Source of the DNA: Streptomyces sp. S.PNR 29
GTDB lineage: Bacteria > Actinomycetota > Actinomycetes > Streptomycetales > Streptomycetaceae
Assembly (NCBI RefSeq): GCF_030386795.1
Contig: NZ_JANUQM010000006.1
Span: 436,601 to 500,600, forward strand
Reading direction: 5' to 3'
DNA length: 64,000 nucleotides
The number at the start of each line of letters is the position of its first letter. Position 1 is the stretch's first letter. Made by a program: the position numbers and the translations under genes. The notes under the pieces are model-generated. The model searched no databases. It saw only the letters and a program-made list of their open reading frames with translations, and was not told where the DNA came from. Positions 14,786-23,648 of this stretch are shown here, piece by piece.

Positions 14786-16090
14786 ATGCCGCAACAGCCC
14801 TCCCGCAACGCCCTGTTGCTCACCGTCACCGCCGACACCCTCGTCGCCGTCGACTTCACGCCCCGCACCTCCGGCTCCCGTACCCGGAGCCGCCCGCCCG
14901 GCCCGTACCGCCGTCTCTTCGCCCTCCCCGGCACCCGAGCCTTCACCGTCGGGAACCTCCTGGCCCGTCTCCCCATGGGCATGTTCAGCGTGAGCGCGAT
15001 CGTGATGATCGCCGGCACCCGTGACTCGTACGCTCTCGCCGGTGCCGTCACCGCGACCGGGCTGGCGGCGACCGCGCTGGTCGCCCCGTGGACCGCGCGG
15101 CTCGTCGACCGGTACGGGCAGGCCCGCGTGGCCGTCCCCGCCACGGCGATCGCCGCCCTCGGCTCCCTCGCGCTGCTGCTGTGCGTGCGGCACCACGCCC
15201 CCGGCTGGGCGCTGTTCGCCGCGTACGCCGCCACCGCCACCACCCCCAACACGGGCGGCATGTCCCGCGCCCGCTGGGCTCATCTGCTCAGGGACGACCC
15301 GGCCGCCCTCCACACCGCCAACTGTTTCGAACAGGCCGCGGACGAGCTGTGCTTCATGCTCGGCCCGATCCTGGCGGCCTTCCTGTGCACCGCCCTCTTC
15401 CCGGAGGCGGGCACCCTCGTCGCCACGGCGCTGCTGCTGACGGGCGTCCTGCTCTTCTCCGCCCAGCGCTCGACGGAGCCACCGGTGCGGGAGCGGTCCT
15501 CCGCACCGGGCAGGGCCCGCCTCGGCTCGCTGCTCGCCGTCTGTCTCGCGATGGGCGGGGTATTCGGGGCGACGGAGGTCGTGACGATCGCGTTGGCGGA
15601 CGCGCAGGGGCACCGCTCGGCGGCGGGTGTGGTGCTCGCGCTCCAGGCGGCCGGTTCCTGCGCGGCGGGCCTGCTGTACGGGGCCCTCGAACCGAGCGGT
15701 CCCGCCGAGTCCCGCCTCCCGTGGTGCGTCGCGGCGATGACCGCCCTGCTCACCCTGCCCCTCCTGCTGGCCGGCACCGGCTCACTCCCGCTCCTCGCGG
15801 GCGCGCTGCTGATCGCCGGCATGGCGACCGCCCCGACGATGATCACCACCATGACGCTGGTCCAGCGGCGCACCCCCGAGGGCCGCCTGAACGAGGGCAT
15901 GACCCTCGCGGTGACCGGCCTCCTGGGCGGCATCGCGGGCGGCAGCGCGGCAGGCGGTTGGGTGGTGGAGCACGCGTCGGTCACGGCGGGTTACGGGGTG
16001 CCCCTCATCGCGGCGGCCTCGGCCCTGGTGATCTCTCTCGCCCTGTTCGATCCGTCGAATCGCTTCGCCAATTCCCGCACGCCCCATTGA
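14786..16090 (+). CDS. MFS transporter
   Basis: A 434-residue major facilitator superfamily protein with about 12 hydrophobic segments. The start follows the family pattern (FALPGTRAFTVGNLLARLPMGMF), with a motif-A-like loop (TARLVDRYGQARV) between helices 2 and 3. It is divergently transcribed from a LysR regulator and likely controlled by it. The family mostly exports drugs or metabolites in streptomycetes; no specific substrate can be assigned. It is not part of the following sugar operon, which begins after a 120-bp gap holding its own operator. Confidence 0.88.
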   Translation: MPQQPSRNALLLTVTADTLVAVDFTPRTSGSRTRSRPPGPYRRLFALPGTRAFTVGNLLARLPMGMFSVSAIVMIAGTRDSYALAGAVTATGLAATALVAPWTARLVDRYGQARVAVPATAIAALGSLALLLCVRHHAPGWALFAAYAATATTPNTGGMSRARWAHLLRDDPAALHTANCFEQAADELCFMLGPILAAFLCTALFPEAGTLVATALLLTGVLLFSAQRSTEPPVRERSSAPGRARLGSLLAVCLAMGGVFGATEVVTIALADAQGHRSAAGVVLALQAAGSCAAGLLYGALEPSGPAESRLPWCVAAMTALLTLPLLLAGTGSLPLLAGALLIAGMATAPTMITTMTLVQRRTPEGRLNEGMTLAVTGLLGGIAGGSAAGGWVVEHASVTAGYGVPLIAAASALVISLALFDPSNRFANSRTPH

Positions 16091-16119
16091 CGGTCTCACA
16101 TGCCCCACATACGTTCCTT

Positions 16120-16137
16120 CGTCGAAGCGCTTCGACG
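16120..16137 (+). promoter_or_regulatory. LacI-type operator for the alpha-xyloside operon
   Basis: CGTCGAAGCGCTTCGACG is a perfect 18-bp palindrome with the central CG step and AAGCGCTT core typical of LacI-family operators. It lies 74 bp before the start of the solute-binding protein gene. The LacI-family gene at the end of this operon is the obvious ligand. Confidence 0.8.
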
Positions 16138-16210
16138 TCATGCTCGCATCAGTTCGATCGACTCTGCGTGACGTCACGACCTGCCCATCCGACTCCTCTG
16201 GAGGCAGTGG

Positions 16211-17503
16211 ATGTTGACGGCACGAAGGCGTGTGGTGGCGACAGCGGTGATCCTCGGCGGATCGCTGCTGCTGACCTCCTGCGGTGGCTCGGACGGCGGA
16301 TCCGCCGACGGCAAGACCCTCAGGCTCTGGCACTACGAAGGCCCCGACAGCGCGATGGGCGTGGCCTGGAACGAGGCCGTCAAGGAGTTCGAGCGGACCC
16401 ATCCGGGCGTGCGGGTGACGTTCGAGGAGAAGGGCTTCGAGCAGATCCAGAAGACCGCCCCGATGGTGCTCAACTCCTCCGACGCGCCGGACGTCATGGA
16501 GTACAACAAGGGCAACGCGACGGCGGGTCTGCTCTCCAAGCAGGGCCTGCTCACCGACCTGACCGCCGAGGCCACCCAGCGCGGCTGGGACCAGAAGATC
16601 AGTGCCGGTGTGCGCACGACCAGCAGGTACGACGCCGACGGCGTCATGGGCTCCGGCAAGTGGTACGGCGTGCCCAACTACGCCGAGTACACGATGGTCT
16701 TCTACAACAAGGACCTGTTCAAGAAGTACGGGGTCGCCGAGCCGAAGACGTTCGACGACCTGACCGCCGCCATGGACGAGTTCGTCGAGGCGGGCGTCAC
16801 CCCGCTCGCCAACGCCGGCGCCGAGTACATGGCCCAGCAGTACCTGTATCAGCTGGCCCTCACCGAGGCGGACCGCTCCTGGGTGGACGCGTACGAGCTG
16901 TACCGGGGCAAGACCGACTTCCACGACGCGGCGTGGACGTACGGCGCCGAGACCTTCGCCGACTGGGTGAAGAAGGGCTACATCGGCAAGCAGTCCAGCA
17001 GTATGAAGGCCGAGGACGCGGGCGTCTCCTTCATCCGGGGCAAGGCACCGATCCTGTTCTCCGGCAGCTGGTGGTACGGCCGTTTCAAGGCGGAGAACAC
17101 GTTCGACTGGGGGACCTTCCTCTGGCCGGACACGAACCTCACCCTCGGCTCCGGCGGAAACCTCTGGGTGGTCCCCAAGGGCGCGAAGAACAAGGACCTC
17201 GCCTACGACTTCATCGACATCACCCTGTCGAAGAAGATCCAGAACCTGCTCGGCAACAAGGGCGGCGTCCCGGTCGCGGCCGACCCGAGCGCCATCACCG
17301 ACCCGCAGGCCAAGGACCTGATCGCGAACTTCAACACCCTCTCCCGGCGGGACGGCCTGGCCTTCTACCCCGACTGGCCGGTCCCCGGCTTCTACGACGT
17401 CCTCGTCTCCGAGACCCAGAAGCTGATCACGGGCAGCACGCCACCGGACGACTACCTCACCGCCCTGCAGGAGGCCTACGACAAGGGCGCCCCGAAGCAA
17501 TGA
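16211..17503 (+). CDS. sugar ABC transporter substrate-binding lipoprotein
   Basis: A 430-residue extracellular solute-binding protein of the carbohydrate family 1 type. The signal peptide ends in a lipobox (LLLTSC) with the lipid-anchored Cys at ~24, then a Gly/Ser spacer. The mature protein begins KTLRLWHYEGPDSAMGVAWNEAVKEFE, a standard start for this family. It should capture an oligosaccharide outside the membrane and hand it to the two permeases encoded next. Linkage to a GH31 alpha-xylosidase suggests an alpha-xylosyl-containing sugar such as isoprimeverose (inference). The stop overlaps the next start (ATGA). No ATPase is encoded, so a shared MsiK-type ATPase elsewhere is expected. Confidence 0.93.
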   Translation: MLTARRRVVATAVILGGSLLLTSCGGSDGGSADGKTLRLWHYEGPDSAMGVAWNEAVKEFERTHPGVRVTFEEKGFEQIQKTAPMVLNSSDAPDVMEYNKGNATAGLLSKQGLLTDLTAEATQRGWDQKISAGVRTTSRYDADGVMGSGKWYGVPNYAEYTMVFYNKDLFKKYGVAEPKTFDDLTAAMDEFVEAGVTPLANAGAEYMAQQYLYQLALTEADRSWVDAYELYRGKTDFHDAAWTYGAETFADWVKKGYIGKQSSSMKAEDAGVSFIRGKAPILFSGSWWYGRFKAENTFDWGTFLWPDTNLTLGSGGNLWVVPKGAKNKDLAYDFIDITLSKKIQNLLGNKGGVPVAADPSAITDPQAKDLIANFNTLSRRDGLAFYPDWPVPGFYDVLVSETQKLITGSTPPDDYLTALQEAYDKGAPKQ

Positions 17504-18429
17504 CGGTGACCGGCCAGCAGGCTCCCCGCCGCTCCCGCGACTCCTACGCCCTGTTCCTCCTCCCCGGCGTACTCGCCTTCCTCGCCGTCATCGTCGTGCC
17601 GTTCCTGATGAACACGGGCGTGAGCTTCACCGACTGGCAGGGCGTGGGCAGCCCGACGTGGTCCGGGCTCGCCAACTACCGCGAGCTGATGGACGACTCC
17701 GACTTCTGGGCGTCCTTCCGGCACAGCCTGTTCATGGTCGTCGCCATGGCGGTCGTACCGACGGCGATCGGGCTGGTCCTGGCCGCCGCGCTGTTCGACT
17801 ACGTCGGCAAGCACTTCGGGTTCCGCACGGCCGCCGTACTCCGCGCCTGCTTCTACCTCCCGCAGGTACTGCCCATCGCGGTCGCCGGCATCGTCTGGAG
17901 CTGGATCCTCGCCCCTGACAACGGCTCCCTGAACGAGCTGCTGAAAGCCGTCGGCCTCGGCTCCTGGCAGCAGGACTGGCTGGGCGACCCCGACCTCGCG
18001 CTGTACAGCGTGATGGGCGTGATGGTGTGGGTGCAGATCGGCTTCCCGCTGGTGGTGTTCATGGCGGGGCTGCAACGCGTCGACCCGCAGCTGTACGAGG
18101 CGGCCGAGCTGGACGGCGCCGGCTGGTGGCGCCGCTTCCGGCACATCACGCTGCCGCAGATCCGGCCCGAGACGTACGTCGTCCTGACCTGGTGCACCAT
18201 CGCCGCGCTCAAGGTGTTCGGCGCGGTGTACGTGCTGACGAAGGGCGGCCCGGGCGGCGCCACCGACGTGCCGTCCTACTTCTCCTTCACCACGTTCTTC
18301 GAGAAGACCCAGGTCGGCTACGGCGCCGCCATCTCCACGATCCTCACCGTGATCATCCTCGTCCTCTCGCTGATCGGGCTGAAGCTGCAGACCCGGGCGG
18401 AGGACGCGGAGGAAGGGGCCCGCGCATGA
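17500..18429 (+). CDS. sugar ABC transporter permease (MalF type)
   Basis: A 309-residue inner-membrane permease with six predicted helices. It begins SYALFLLPGVLAFLAVIVVPF, a typical first helix of the family. The cytoplasmic EAA loop is present (YEAAELDGAGWWRRFRHITLPQI), where the ATPase docks. It starts at an ATG overlapping the stop of the binding protein and ends in an ATGA overlap with the second permease, so the three genes are translationally coupled. It lacks the long periplasmic insertion seen in the 39010-40353 permease. Confidence 0.93.
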   Translation: MTVTGQQAPRRSRDSYALFLLPGVLAFLAVIVVPFLMNTGVSFTDWQGVGSPTWSGLANYRELMDDSDFWASFRHSLFMVVAMAVVPTAIGLVLAAALFDYVGKHFGFRTAAVLRACFYLPQVLPIAVAGIVWSWILAPDNGSLNELLKAVGLGSWQQDWLGDPDLALYSVMGVMVWVQIGFPLVVFMAGLQRVDPQLYEAAELDGAGWWRRFRHITLPQIRPETYVVLTWCTIAALKVFGAVYVLTKGGPGGATDVPSYFSFTTFFEKTQVGYGAAISTILTVIILVLSLIGLKLQTRAEDAEEGARA

Positions 18430-19259
18430 CGGCCACGAGGAACGCCCTGCGCCGCTACCCCGTGCTCGTCGCCCTGTGCGTCGCGGCCCTGTTCATGGTC
18501 GTGCCGTTCCTGATCGTCGCCGTGAACGCGGTCAAGTCCCCGGCCGAGTACTCCCGGAGCGGCCCGCTCAGCGTGCCCGACGGCCTCTACCTGGACGGCC
18601 TGAAGGACTTCTGGGAGCGCGTCGACTACGGCCGGAAGCTCGTCAACTCGGTGCTGATCAGCGGCGCGGTGGCCGTGCTCGCCACGGGCCTGTCGATCCT
18701 CAACGCGTACGCGATCGGCATCGGCCGGATCAAGGGCCGCACCTGGGTGCTGGCGTTCTTCGTCCTCGCCACCATGCTGCCGCAGGAGGCGCTGGTCTAT
18801 CCGGTGTACTACCTGAGCAAGGAGGCGGGTCTGTACGACACCCGGCTCAGCGTGATCATCGTGTTCACGGTGATCCAGGCGGCCTTCGGCACGTATCTCC
18901 TCTCCTCCGTCCTCGGCCGGTTCCCCCGCGAGATCATCGAGGCCGCCCGGATCGACGGCGCGACCAAGTGGCAGGTGCTGTGGCGGATCGTCGTCCCGGT
19001 CAGCCGGCCGACGCTCGGCGTGCTCCTGGTCTTCTTCTTCGTCTGGACCTGGAACGAGTTCCTGCTGCCGCTGGTCATGCTGATCTCCAACGACAACCAG
19101 ACCGTGTCGGTCGCCCTCGGTGTCCTCCAGGGCCAGCGCCTGATGGACGCCACCATGACCAACGCGGCCGCCCTGCTCGGCGTCCTGCCGGCCCTCGTCT
19201 TCTTCCTCGTCTTCCAGCGGACGCTGACCCGCGGCATCGCCGTGGGCGCCGTGAAGTAA
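18426..19259 (+). CDS. sugar ABC transporter permease (MalG type)
   Basis: A 277-residue permease with about six TM helices. The EAA motif is EAARIDGATKWQVLWRIVVP, matching the second-permease (MalG) class, and the protein ends FQRTLTRGIAVGAVK as is common in this class. It starts in an ATGA overlap with the first permease and is followed after 10 bp by the alpha-xylosidase gene, showing that uptake and hydrolysis genes are one operon. Confidence 0.93.
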   Translation: MTATRNALRRYPVLVALCVAALFMVVPFLIVAVNAVKSPAEYSRSGPLSVPDGLYLDGLKDFWERVDYGRKLVNSVLISGAVAVLATGLSILNAYAIGIGRIKGRTWVLAFFVLATMLPQEALVYPVYYLSKEAGLYDTRLSVIIVFTVIQAAFGTYLLSSVLGRFPREIIEAARIDGATKWQVLWRIVVPVSRPTLGVLLVFFFVWTWNEFLLPLVMLISNDNQTVSVALGVLQGQRLMDATMTNAAALLGVLPALVFFLVFQRTLTRGIAVGAVK

Positions 19260-19269
19260 GGACCCCCAC

Positions 19270-21519
19270 ATGAAGTTCACCGACGGCTACTGGTTGCTGC
19301 GCGAGGGCGTCACCGCGGCCTATCCGGCCGAGGTCCTCGACGTCACCGAGTCGGACGGCGCGCTGGAGATCCACGCGCCGACCCGGCCCATCCGCTCACG
19401 CGGCGACCTGATGACGGGACCGGTCATGACGATCAACGCGCACACCCCGATGCCCGACGTCATCGGCCTCACGCTGACCCACTTCGCGGGCGAGCAGCCC
19501 CGCGGGCCCGAGTTCGGCCTCACCGAGGCCGAGCCCGCCCCGCAGATCGAGTACGACGACGAGCACACGACCCTGACCTCCGGCGCCCTGTCCCTGAGGA
19601 TCGCCCGCACCGGCCCCTGGCACGTGGAGTTCCTCGCGCACGGCCGCACCCTCACCCACAGCGGCCACAAGAGCATGGGCATCATGCGGGACGCGGCGGG
19701 GGCGCACTACCTCCGCGAGCAGCTGAACCTCGGGGTGGGGACGTCCGTCTACGGCCTCGGCGAGCGGTTCGGCCCGCTGGTGAAGAACGGGCAGGTCGTC
19801 GACATCTGGCAGGCCGACGGCGGCACGTGCAGCGAGCAGGCCTACAAGAACGTCCCCTTCTGTCTGACGGACGCGGGCTACGGCGTCTTCGTCGACCACC
19901 CCGGGAAGGTCTCCTTCGAGGTCGCCTCGGAGGTGGTGTCCCGGGTGCAGTTCAGCGCGGAGACACAGCGGTTGACGTACTACGTCATCTACGGACCGAC
20001 TCCGAAGGACATCCTGCGCAAGTACACCGCCCTCACCGGCCGCCCGGCCCTCCCGCCCGCCTGGTCCTTCGGCCTGTGGCTGTCCACGTCCTTCACGACG
20101 TCGTACGACGAGGAGACGGTCACGTCCTTCATCGAGGGCATGAGGGAGCGGCGACTGCCGCTGTCGGTCTTCCACTTCGACTGCTTCTGGATGCGGGAGT
20201 TCAACTGGTGCGACTTCCAGTGGGACCCGCGGGTCTTCCCGGACCCGGAGGGCATGTTGTCCCGGCTGAAGGCGCGGGGGCTGCGCGTCTGCGTGTGGAT
20301 CAACCCGTACATCGCCCAGCGCTCGCCCCTGTTCGCGGAGGGCAAGGCACTCGGGCACCTGCTGAAACGGCCCGACGGCAGTGTCTGGCAGTGGGACCTG
20401 TGGCAACCGGGCATGGCGCTCGTCGACTTCACCTCCGCCGCCGCCCGCGACTGGTACGCCGCCAAGCTGGAGGCGCTGCTCGCCCAGGGCGTGGACTGCT
20501 TCAAGACCGACTTCGGCGAGCGGGTGCCGGTCGACGTGGCGTGGGCCGACGGCTCCGACCCGGAGCGGATGCACAACTACTACACGTACCTGTACAACCG
20601 GACCGTCTTCGACGTGCTGCGCAAGCACCGCGGTGAGGCGGAGGCCATGGTCTTCGCGCGGTCGGCGACGACCGGGAGTCAGCAGTTCCCGGTGCACTGG
20701 GGCGGCGACTGCGAGGCGACGTACGAGTCGATGGCCGAGTCGCTGCGGGGCGGGCTGTCCCTCGGGCTGTCCGGCTTCGGGTACTGGAGCCACGACATCG
20801 GCGGCTTCGAGGGGACACCGACGCCCGCGCTGTTCAAGCGGTGGATCGCCTTCGGGCTGCTCTCCTCGCACAGCCGCCTGCACGGCAGCTCCTCCTACCG
20901 GGTCCCGTGGCTGTTCGACGAGGAGTCGGTGGACGTGCTGCGGCACTTCACCGGGCTCAAGCTGCGGTTGATGCCCTACCTCTACGGCGCCGCGCGCACC
21001 GCCCACGCCGAGGGCGTGCCGATGATGCGGGCCATGGTGCTGGAGTTCCCGGACGATCCCGGCTGCGCGCATCTGGAGCGGCAGTACATGCTCGGGCCGG
21101 ATCTGCTGGTGGCTCCGGTCTTCTCCGACGAGGGGGACGTGACGTACTACGTCCCCGAGGGCACGTGGACCCACTTCCTGACCGGGGAGACGGTGACCGG
21201 GCCGCGCTGGGTGCGGGAGCGGCACGGCTTCCTGAGCGTGCCGCTGCTGGTCCGGCCGGGCGCGGTGATCCCGGTCGGCGCGGTGGACACCCGGCCCGAC
21301 TACGACCACGCCGACGGGGTGACCCTGCGGGCGTACGGGCTGCGGCGGGGCGAGCAGGTGACGGTGCCGGTCGGGGACGTCACCTTCACCGTCGTACGCG
21401 AGGGGGACACGCTGCGGGCGTCCTGCAGCGCCCCGGCCGCGCCCTGGGGGCTGGCCGCCGGTGAGCGTGCGGTGCGGGCGCAGGCGGGCACCGGGTTCCT
21501 GACGCTGGAGCTCGGCTGA
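19270..21519 (+). CDS. GH31 alpha-xylosidase (YicI type)
   Basis: A 749-residue glycoside hydrolase family 31 enzyme close to YicI in architecture: N-terminal beta-sandwich, (beta/alpha)8 barrel, and C-terminal beta domains. The nucleophile is Asp414 in FKTDFGE and the acid/base Asp480 in HWGGDC, both as in alpha-xylosidases (YicI Asp416 and Asp482). The motifs FHFDCFWM and GFGYWSHDIGGF are also present. There is no signal peptide, so it acts on imported oligosaccharides, releasing alpha-linked xylose. The gene lies between transporter and LacI regulator in one operon. A related alpha-glucosidase specificity is possible, but the KTDFGE context favours xylosides. Confidence 0.9.
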   Translation: MKFTDGYWLLREGVTAAYPAEVLDVTESDGALEIHAPTRPIRSRGDLMTGPVMTINAHTPMPDVIGLTLTHFAGEQPRGPEFGLTEAEPAPQIEYDDEHTTLTSGALSLRIARTGPWHVEFLAHGRTLTHSGHKSMGIMRDAAGAHYLREQLNLGVGTSVYGLGERFGPLVKNGQVVDIWQADGGTCSEQAYKNVPFCLTDAGYGVFVDHPGKVSFEVASEVVSRVQFSAETQRLTYYVIYGPTPKDILRKYTALTGRPALPPAWSFGLWLSTSFTTSYDEETVTSFIEGMRERRLPLSVFHFDCFWMREFNWCDFQWDPRVFPDPEGMLSRLKARGLRVCVWINPYIAQRSPLFAEGKALGHLLKRPDGSVWQWDLWQPGMALVDFTSAAARDWYAAKLEALLAQGVDCFKTDFGERVPVDVAWADGSDPERMHNYYTYLYNRTVFDVLRKHRGEAEAMVFARSATTGSQQFPVHWGGDCEATYESMAESLRGGLSLGLSGFGYWSHDIGGFEGTPTPALFKRWIAFGLLSSHSRLHGSSSYRVPWLFDEESVDVLRHFTGLKLRLMPYLYGAARTAHAEGVPMMRAMVLEFPDDPGCAHLERQYMLGPDLLVAPVFSDEGDVTYYVPEGTWTHFLTGETVTGPRWVRERHGFLSVPLLVRPGAVIPVGAVDTRPDYDHADGVTLRAYGLRRGEQVTVPVGDVTFTVVREGDTLRASCSAPAAPWGLAAGERAVRAQAGTGFLTLELG

Positions 21520-22523
21520 TGGTCAAGATCACCGATGTGGCGCGGCGCGCCGGGGTCTCCCCCAGCACCGTCAGTTACGCCCTCAGCGGCAAGCGCCCGA
21601 TCTCCGAGGAGACCCGGCGGCGCGTCGAGGCGGCCGTCCGCGAACTGGGCTACCGGCCGCACGCCGGGGCACGGGCACTGGCCGGCAGCAAGTCGAACGT
21701 GCTGGCACTCGTGATGCCGCTGCGCGCCGGGATCCATGTGCCGGTGGTGATGCAGTTCGCGGTGTCGGTGGTGACGGCGGCCCGGGAGTACGACCATGAT
21801 GTGCTGCTGCTGACGCAGGAGGAGGGCGAGGAGGGGCTGCGGCGGGTCGCGGACACCGGGCTGGTGGACGCGCTGATCGTGATGGACGTTCAGCTGGACG
21901 ATCCGCGGCTGCCGTTGCTGCGGACTCTGGACCGGCCGTCGGTGATGATCGGTTTCCCTGCCGATCCGGCCGGACTGACCTGTATCGACCTGGACTTCGG
22001 GGCGGCCGGCGAGGCGTGTGTGGAGCATCTGGCGGGGCTCGGGCACCGGGTCGTGGCGCTGGTGGGTTCGCCGCCGGAGGTGTACGTACGGCAGACCGGG
22101 TTCGCCCAGCGGGTGGTGCAGGGCTTCACGGCCGCCGCCGACCGGGCCGGGCTCTCCTCGTCCGTGCACCCCTGCGGGGCGGGCGCCGCCCGGGAGGTCG
22201 CCGAGCGGCTGCTGCGCGAACAGCCCGCGCTGACGGGGGTCGTCGTCCACAACGAGCCGTTACTGGAGCCGCTGATCGACGCCTTCGAGCAGCTGGGGCT
22301 GCGCGTGCCCGGGGACTTGTCCGTCACCGCCATCTGCCCTGACGAGGTGGCCGAGTCGGTCCGCGTCCCCGTCACCTCGGTCGCCGTACCGTCCGCGGAG
22401 GTCGGGGCGCGGGCGGTGGAACTGCTGATGGAGAAGCTGGGCGGTCAGGCCGTACCGGAGGCGACGTTGCTGGCGCCGAGGATGACGGAGAGGGCCAGTA
22501 CGGCGCGGCGGGCGGTGGCGTGA
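21519..22523 (+). CDS. LacI-family transcriptional repressor
   Basis: A 334-residue LacI/GalR regulator. Residues 1-60 carry the helix-turn-helix and hinge (VKITDVARRAGVSPSTVSYALSG, read as the DNA-binding head, then a hinge helix RPHAGARALAG). A periplasmic-binding-protein-like effector domain follows. The ATG overlaps the stop of the alpha-xylosidase gene, so the repressor is the last gene of the operon it probably controls through the palindrome at 16120-16137, a feedback arrangement. The inducer is likely the transported sugar or its product. Confidence 0.93.
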   Translation: MVKITDVARRAGVSPSTVSYALSGKRPISEETRRRVEAAVRELGYRPHAGARALAGSKSNVLALVMPLRAGIHVPVVMQFAVSVVTAAREYDHDVLLLTQEEGEEGLRRVADTGLVDALIVMDVQLDDPRLPLLRTLDRPSVMIGFPADPAGLTCIDLDFGAAGEACVEHLAGLGHRVVALVGSPPEVYVRQTGFAQRVVQGFTAAADRAGLSSSVHPCGAGAAREVAERLLREQPALTGVVVHNEPLLEPLIDAFEQLGLRVPGDLSVTAICPDEVAESVRVPVTSVAVPSAEVGARAVELLMEKLGGQAVPEATLLAPRMTERASTARRAVA

Positions 22524-23053
22524 ACTGTCGTTGACTGTCATGCCGGGTGGGGGGCTGGTGTGCTGTACTTGGACGCGGGAGGGCCCCGCTCGGACCGTGT
22601 AACCGGACGGTGGCCCAGCTCAGCAGCAGCCTGTCGGATGTCCCCAGGCCCTGTGGGGACATCCGGTTACCTGCTGAGCCACCAGAGAAGGTGGGCCCCG
22701 CCCGGAGCGGTAACTCCGAACGGGGCCCCGGCTCAACAGGAGCCCGCCGGATGTCCCCAGACCCTTTGGGGATATCCGGTTACCTGCTGAGCCACCAGAG
22801 CAGCCACCTCCTCGCATGCCTCGCCGCCCGCTCCGGAAGGAGTCGGATCAGCCGCATGACGACAGTCGGTTTCTGCTCCTCGTGACAGCCCATCTGGGGG
22901 GCGTCACGGCTCAAGGCTATCGCTCCCCAACGCCCCTTTTGGCACGTCCGGTTCACCCGGACGGTGGATTCCGTTTCGAATGCGACCGGGCCAAGGATCG
23001 GCCAGGGTTGCAGAAAGAGACAGGCCTGCCCGCCGAGGAGCCGAAGGAGCCGT
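22524..23053. other. 530-bp intergenic region with two stem-loop repeats
   Basis: No gene is supported here. Two 70-nt stem-loop repeats (22618-22687 and 22731-22800) flank a further hairpin (GGGCCCCG facing CGGGGCCC). The remaining ~250 bp before the NUDIX gene hold a promoter presumably, but no motif stands out except the GAAGGAG ribosome site before 23054. Confidence 0.6.
22618..22800. repeat. two direct copies of a 70-nt nested stem-loop
   Basis: Units at 22618-22687 and 22731-22800 (113 bp apart). In unit 1 an outer 9-bp arm pair (GCTCAGCAG / CTGCTGAGC) encloses a perfect 12-bp inner hairpin (CGGATGTCCCCA, 7-nt loop). Unit 2 keeps the same fold with a few changes. The last 30 nt are identical. 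The region also may serve as terminator of the LacI operon. Confidence 0.85.
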
Positions 23054-23572
23054 ATGACCCTGCCCACCCCACCCGAGACGTCCACCGCCTGGCTGCCCCG
23101 CGAGGAGTGGGTGAAGACCCAGCCCCAGGCCCTCATCGCCGCCTGCGTCCTGATGCGGGACGCCGAGGGCCGCCTGCTGATGCTGCGCTACGGCCCCGGC
23201 CAGCCGAGCGCCGGGACGTGGTGGGTGCCGGGCGGGATGGTCGACCACGGGGAGGACCCGTGGGCGGCGGCGCGGCGGGAGATGCGGGAGGAGACCGGCA
23301 TCGAGCTCGCCCCGGTGCCCAGGCTGATCGGCGTCGACCACCGCGCGGACGTCCTGGGCACGGGCCCGGTGCTCGACTGCTTCTTCGACGGCGGAACCCT
23401 CCCCGAAGGCGCCCCCGTCCGGCTGAGCCCCGAACACGACCGGCACGCCCTGCTCGGCCTGGACGACCTGCGGACCACGCCCCTGGCCGCCCCTCTGCCC
23501 ACGCTCACCGCGCTGTACGCCGCCGCCGTGTCGGGAACGGTCGTCTACCTCAGGGAGGGGCAGCCGCTGTGA
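23054..23572 (+). CDS. NUDIX hydrolase
   Basis: A 172-residue NUDIX protein. The Nudix box is intact: GGMVDHGEDPWAAARREMREE, continuing TGIEL, giving the G-x5-E-x7-REUXEEXGU pattern with the metal-binding Glu residues. These enzymes hydrolyse nucleoside diphosphates linked to another moiety; the substrate is not predictable here. I chose the ATG at 23054 because a GAAGGAG ribosome site lies 8 bp before it; a longer reading from 22964 lacks such a site and adds a non-conserved basic stretch. A terminator shared with the convergent tmRNA gene follows. Confidence 0.9.
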   Translation: MTLPTPPETSTAWLPREEWVKTQPQALIAACVLMRDAEGRLLMLRYGPGQPSAGTWWVPGGMVDHGEDPWAAARREMREETGIELAPVPRLIGVDHRADVLGTGPVLDCFFDGGTLPEGAPVRLSPEHDRHALLGLDDLRTTPLAAPLPTLTALYAAAVSGTVVYLREGQPL

Positions 23573-23582
23573 CCGGCACGAC

Positions 23583-23615
23583 AAAGGCCCCGCCGCTGAA
23601 AGCGACGGGGCCTTT
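23583..23615. terminator. bidirectional terminator between NUDIX gene and ssrA
   Basis: AAAGGCCCCG and its complement CGGGGCCTTT form a 10-bp stem closed by a further CGCT/AGCG pairing. The A and T ends give a short U-tract in either direction, so it can end both the NUDIX mRNA and tmRNA precursor. Confidence 0.85.
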
Positions 23616-23648
23616 GCCCACATGGGGTGCGGAGAGGTACTCCACTCG

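Noticed and set aside
15088..17499. Open plus-strand reading upstream of the permease at 17500, in frame with it
   Set aside because: It runs through the MFS and binding-protein genes in the wrong frame and gives Arg/Pro-rich sequence; the permease family pattern begins only at 17500.
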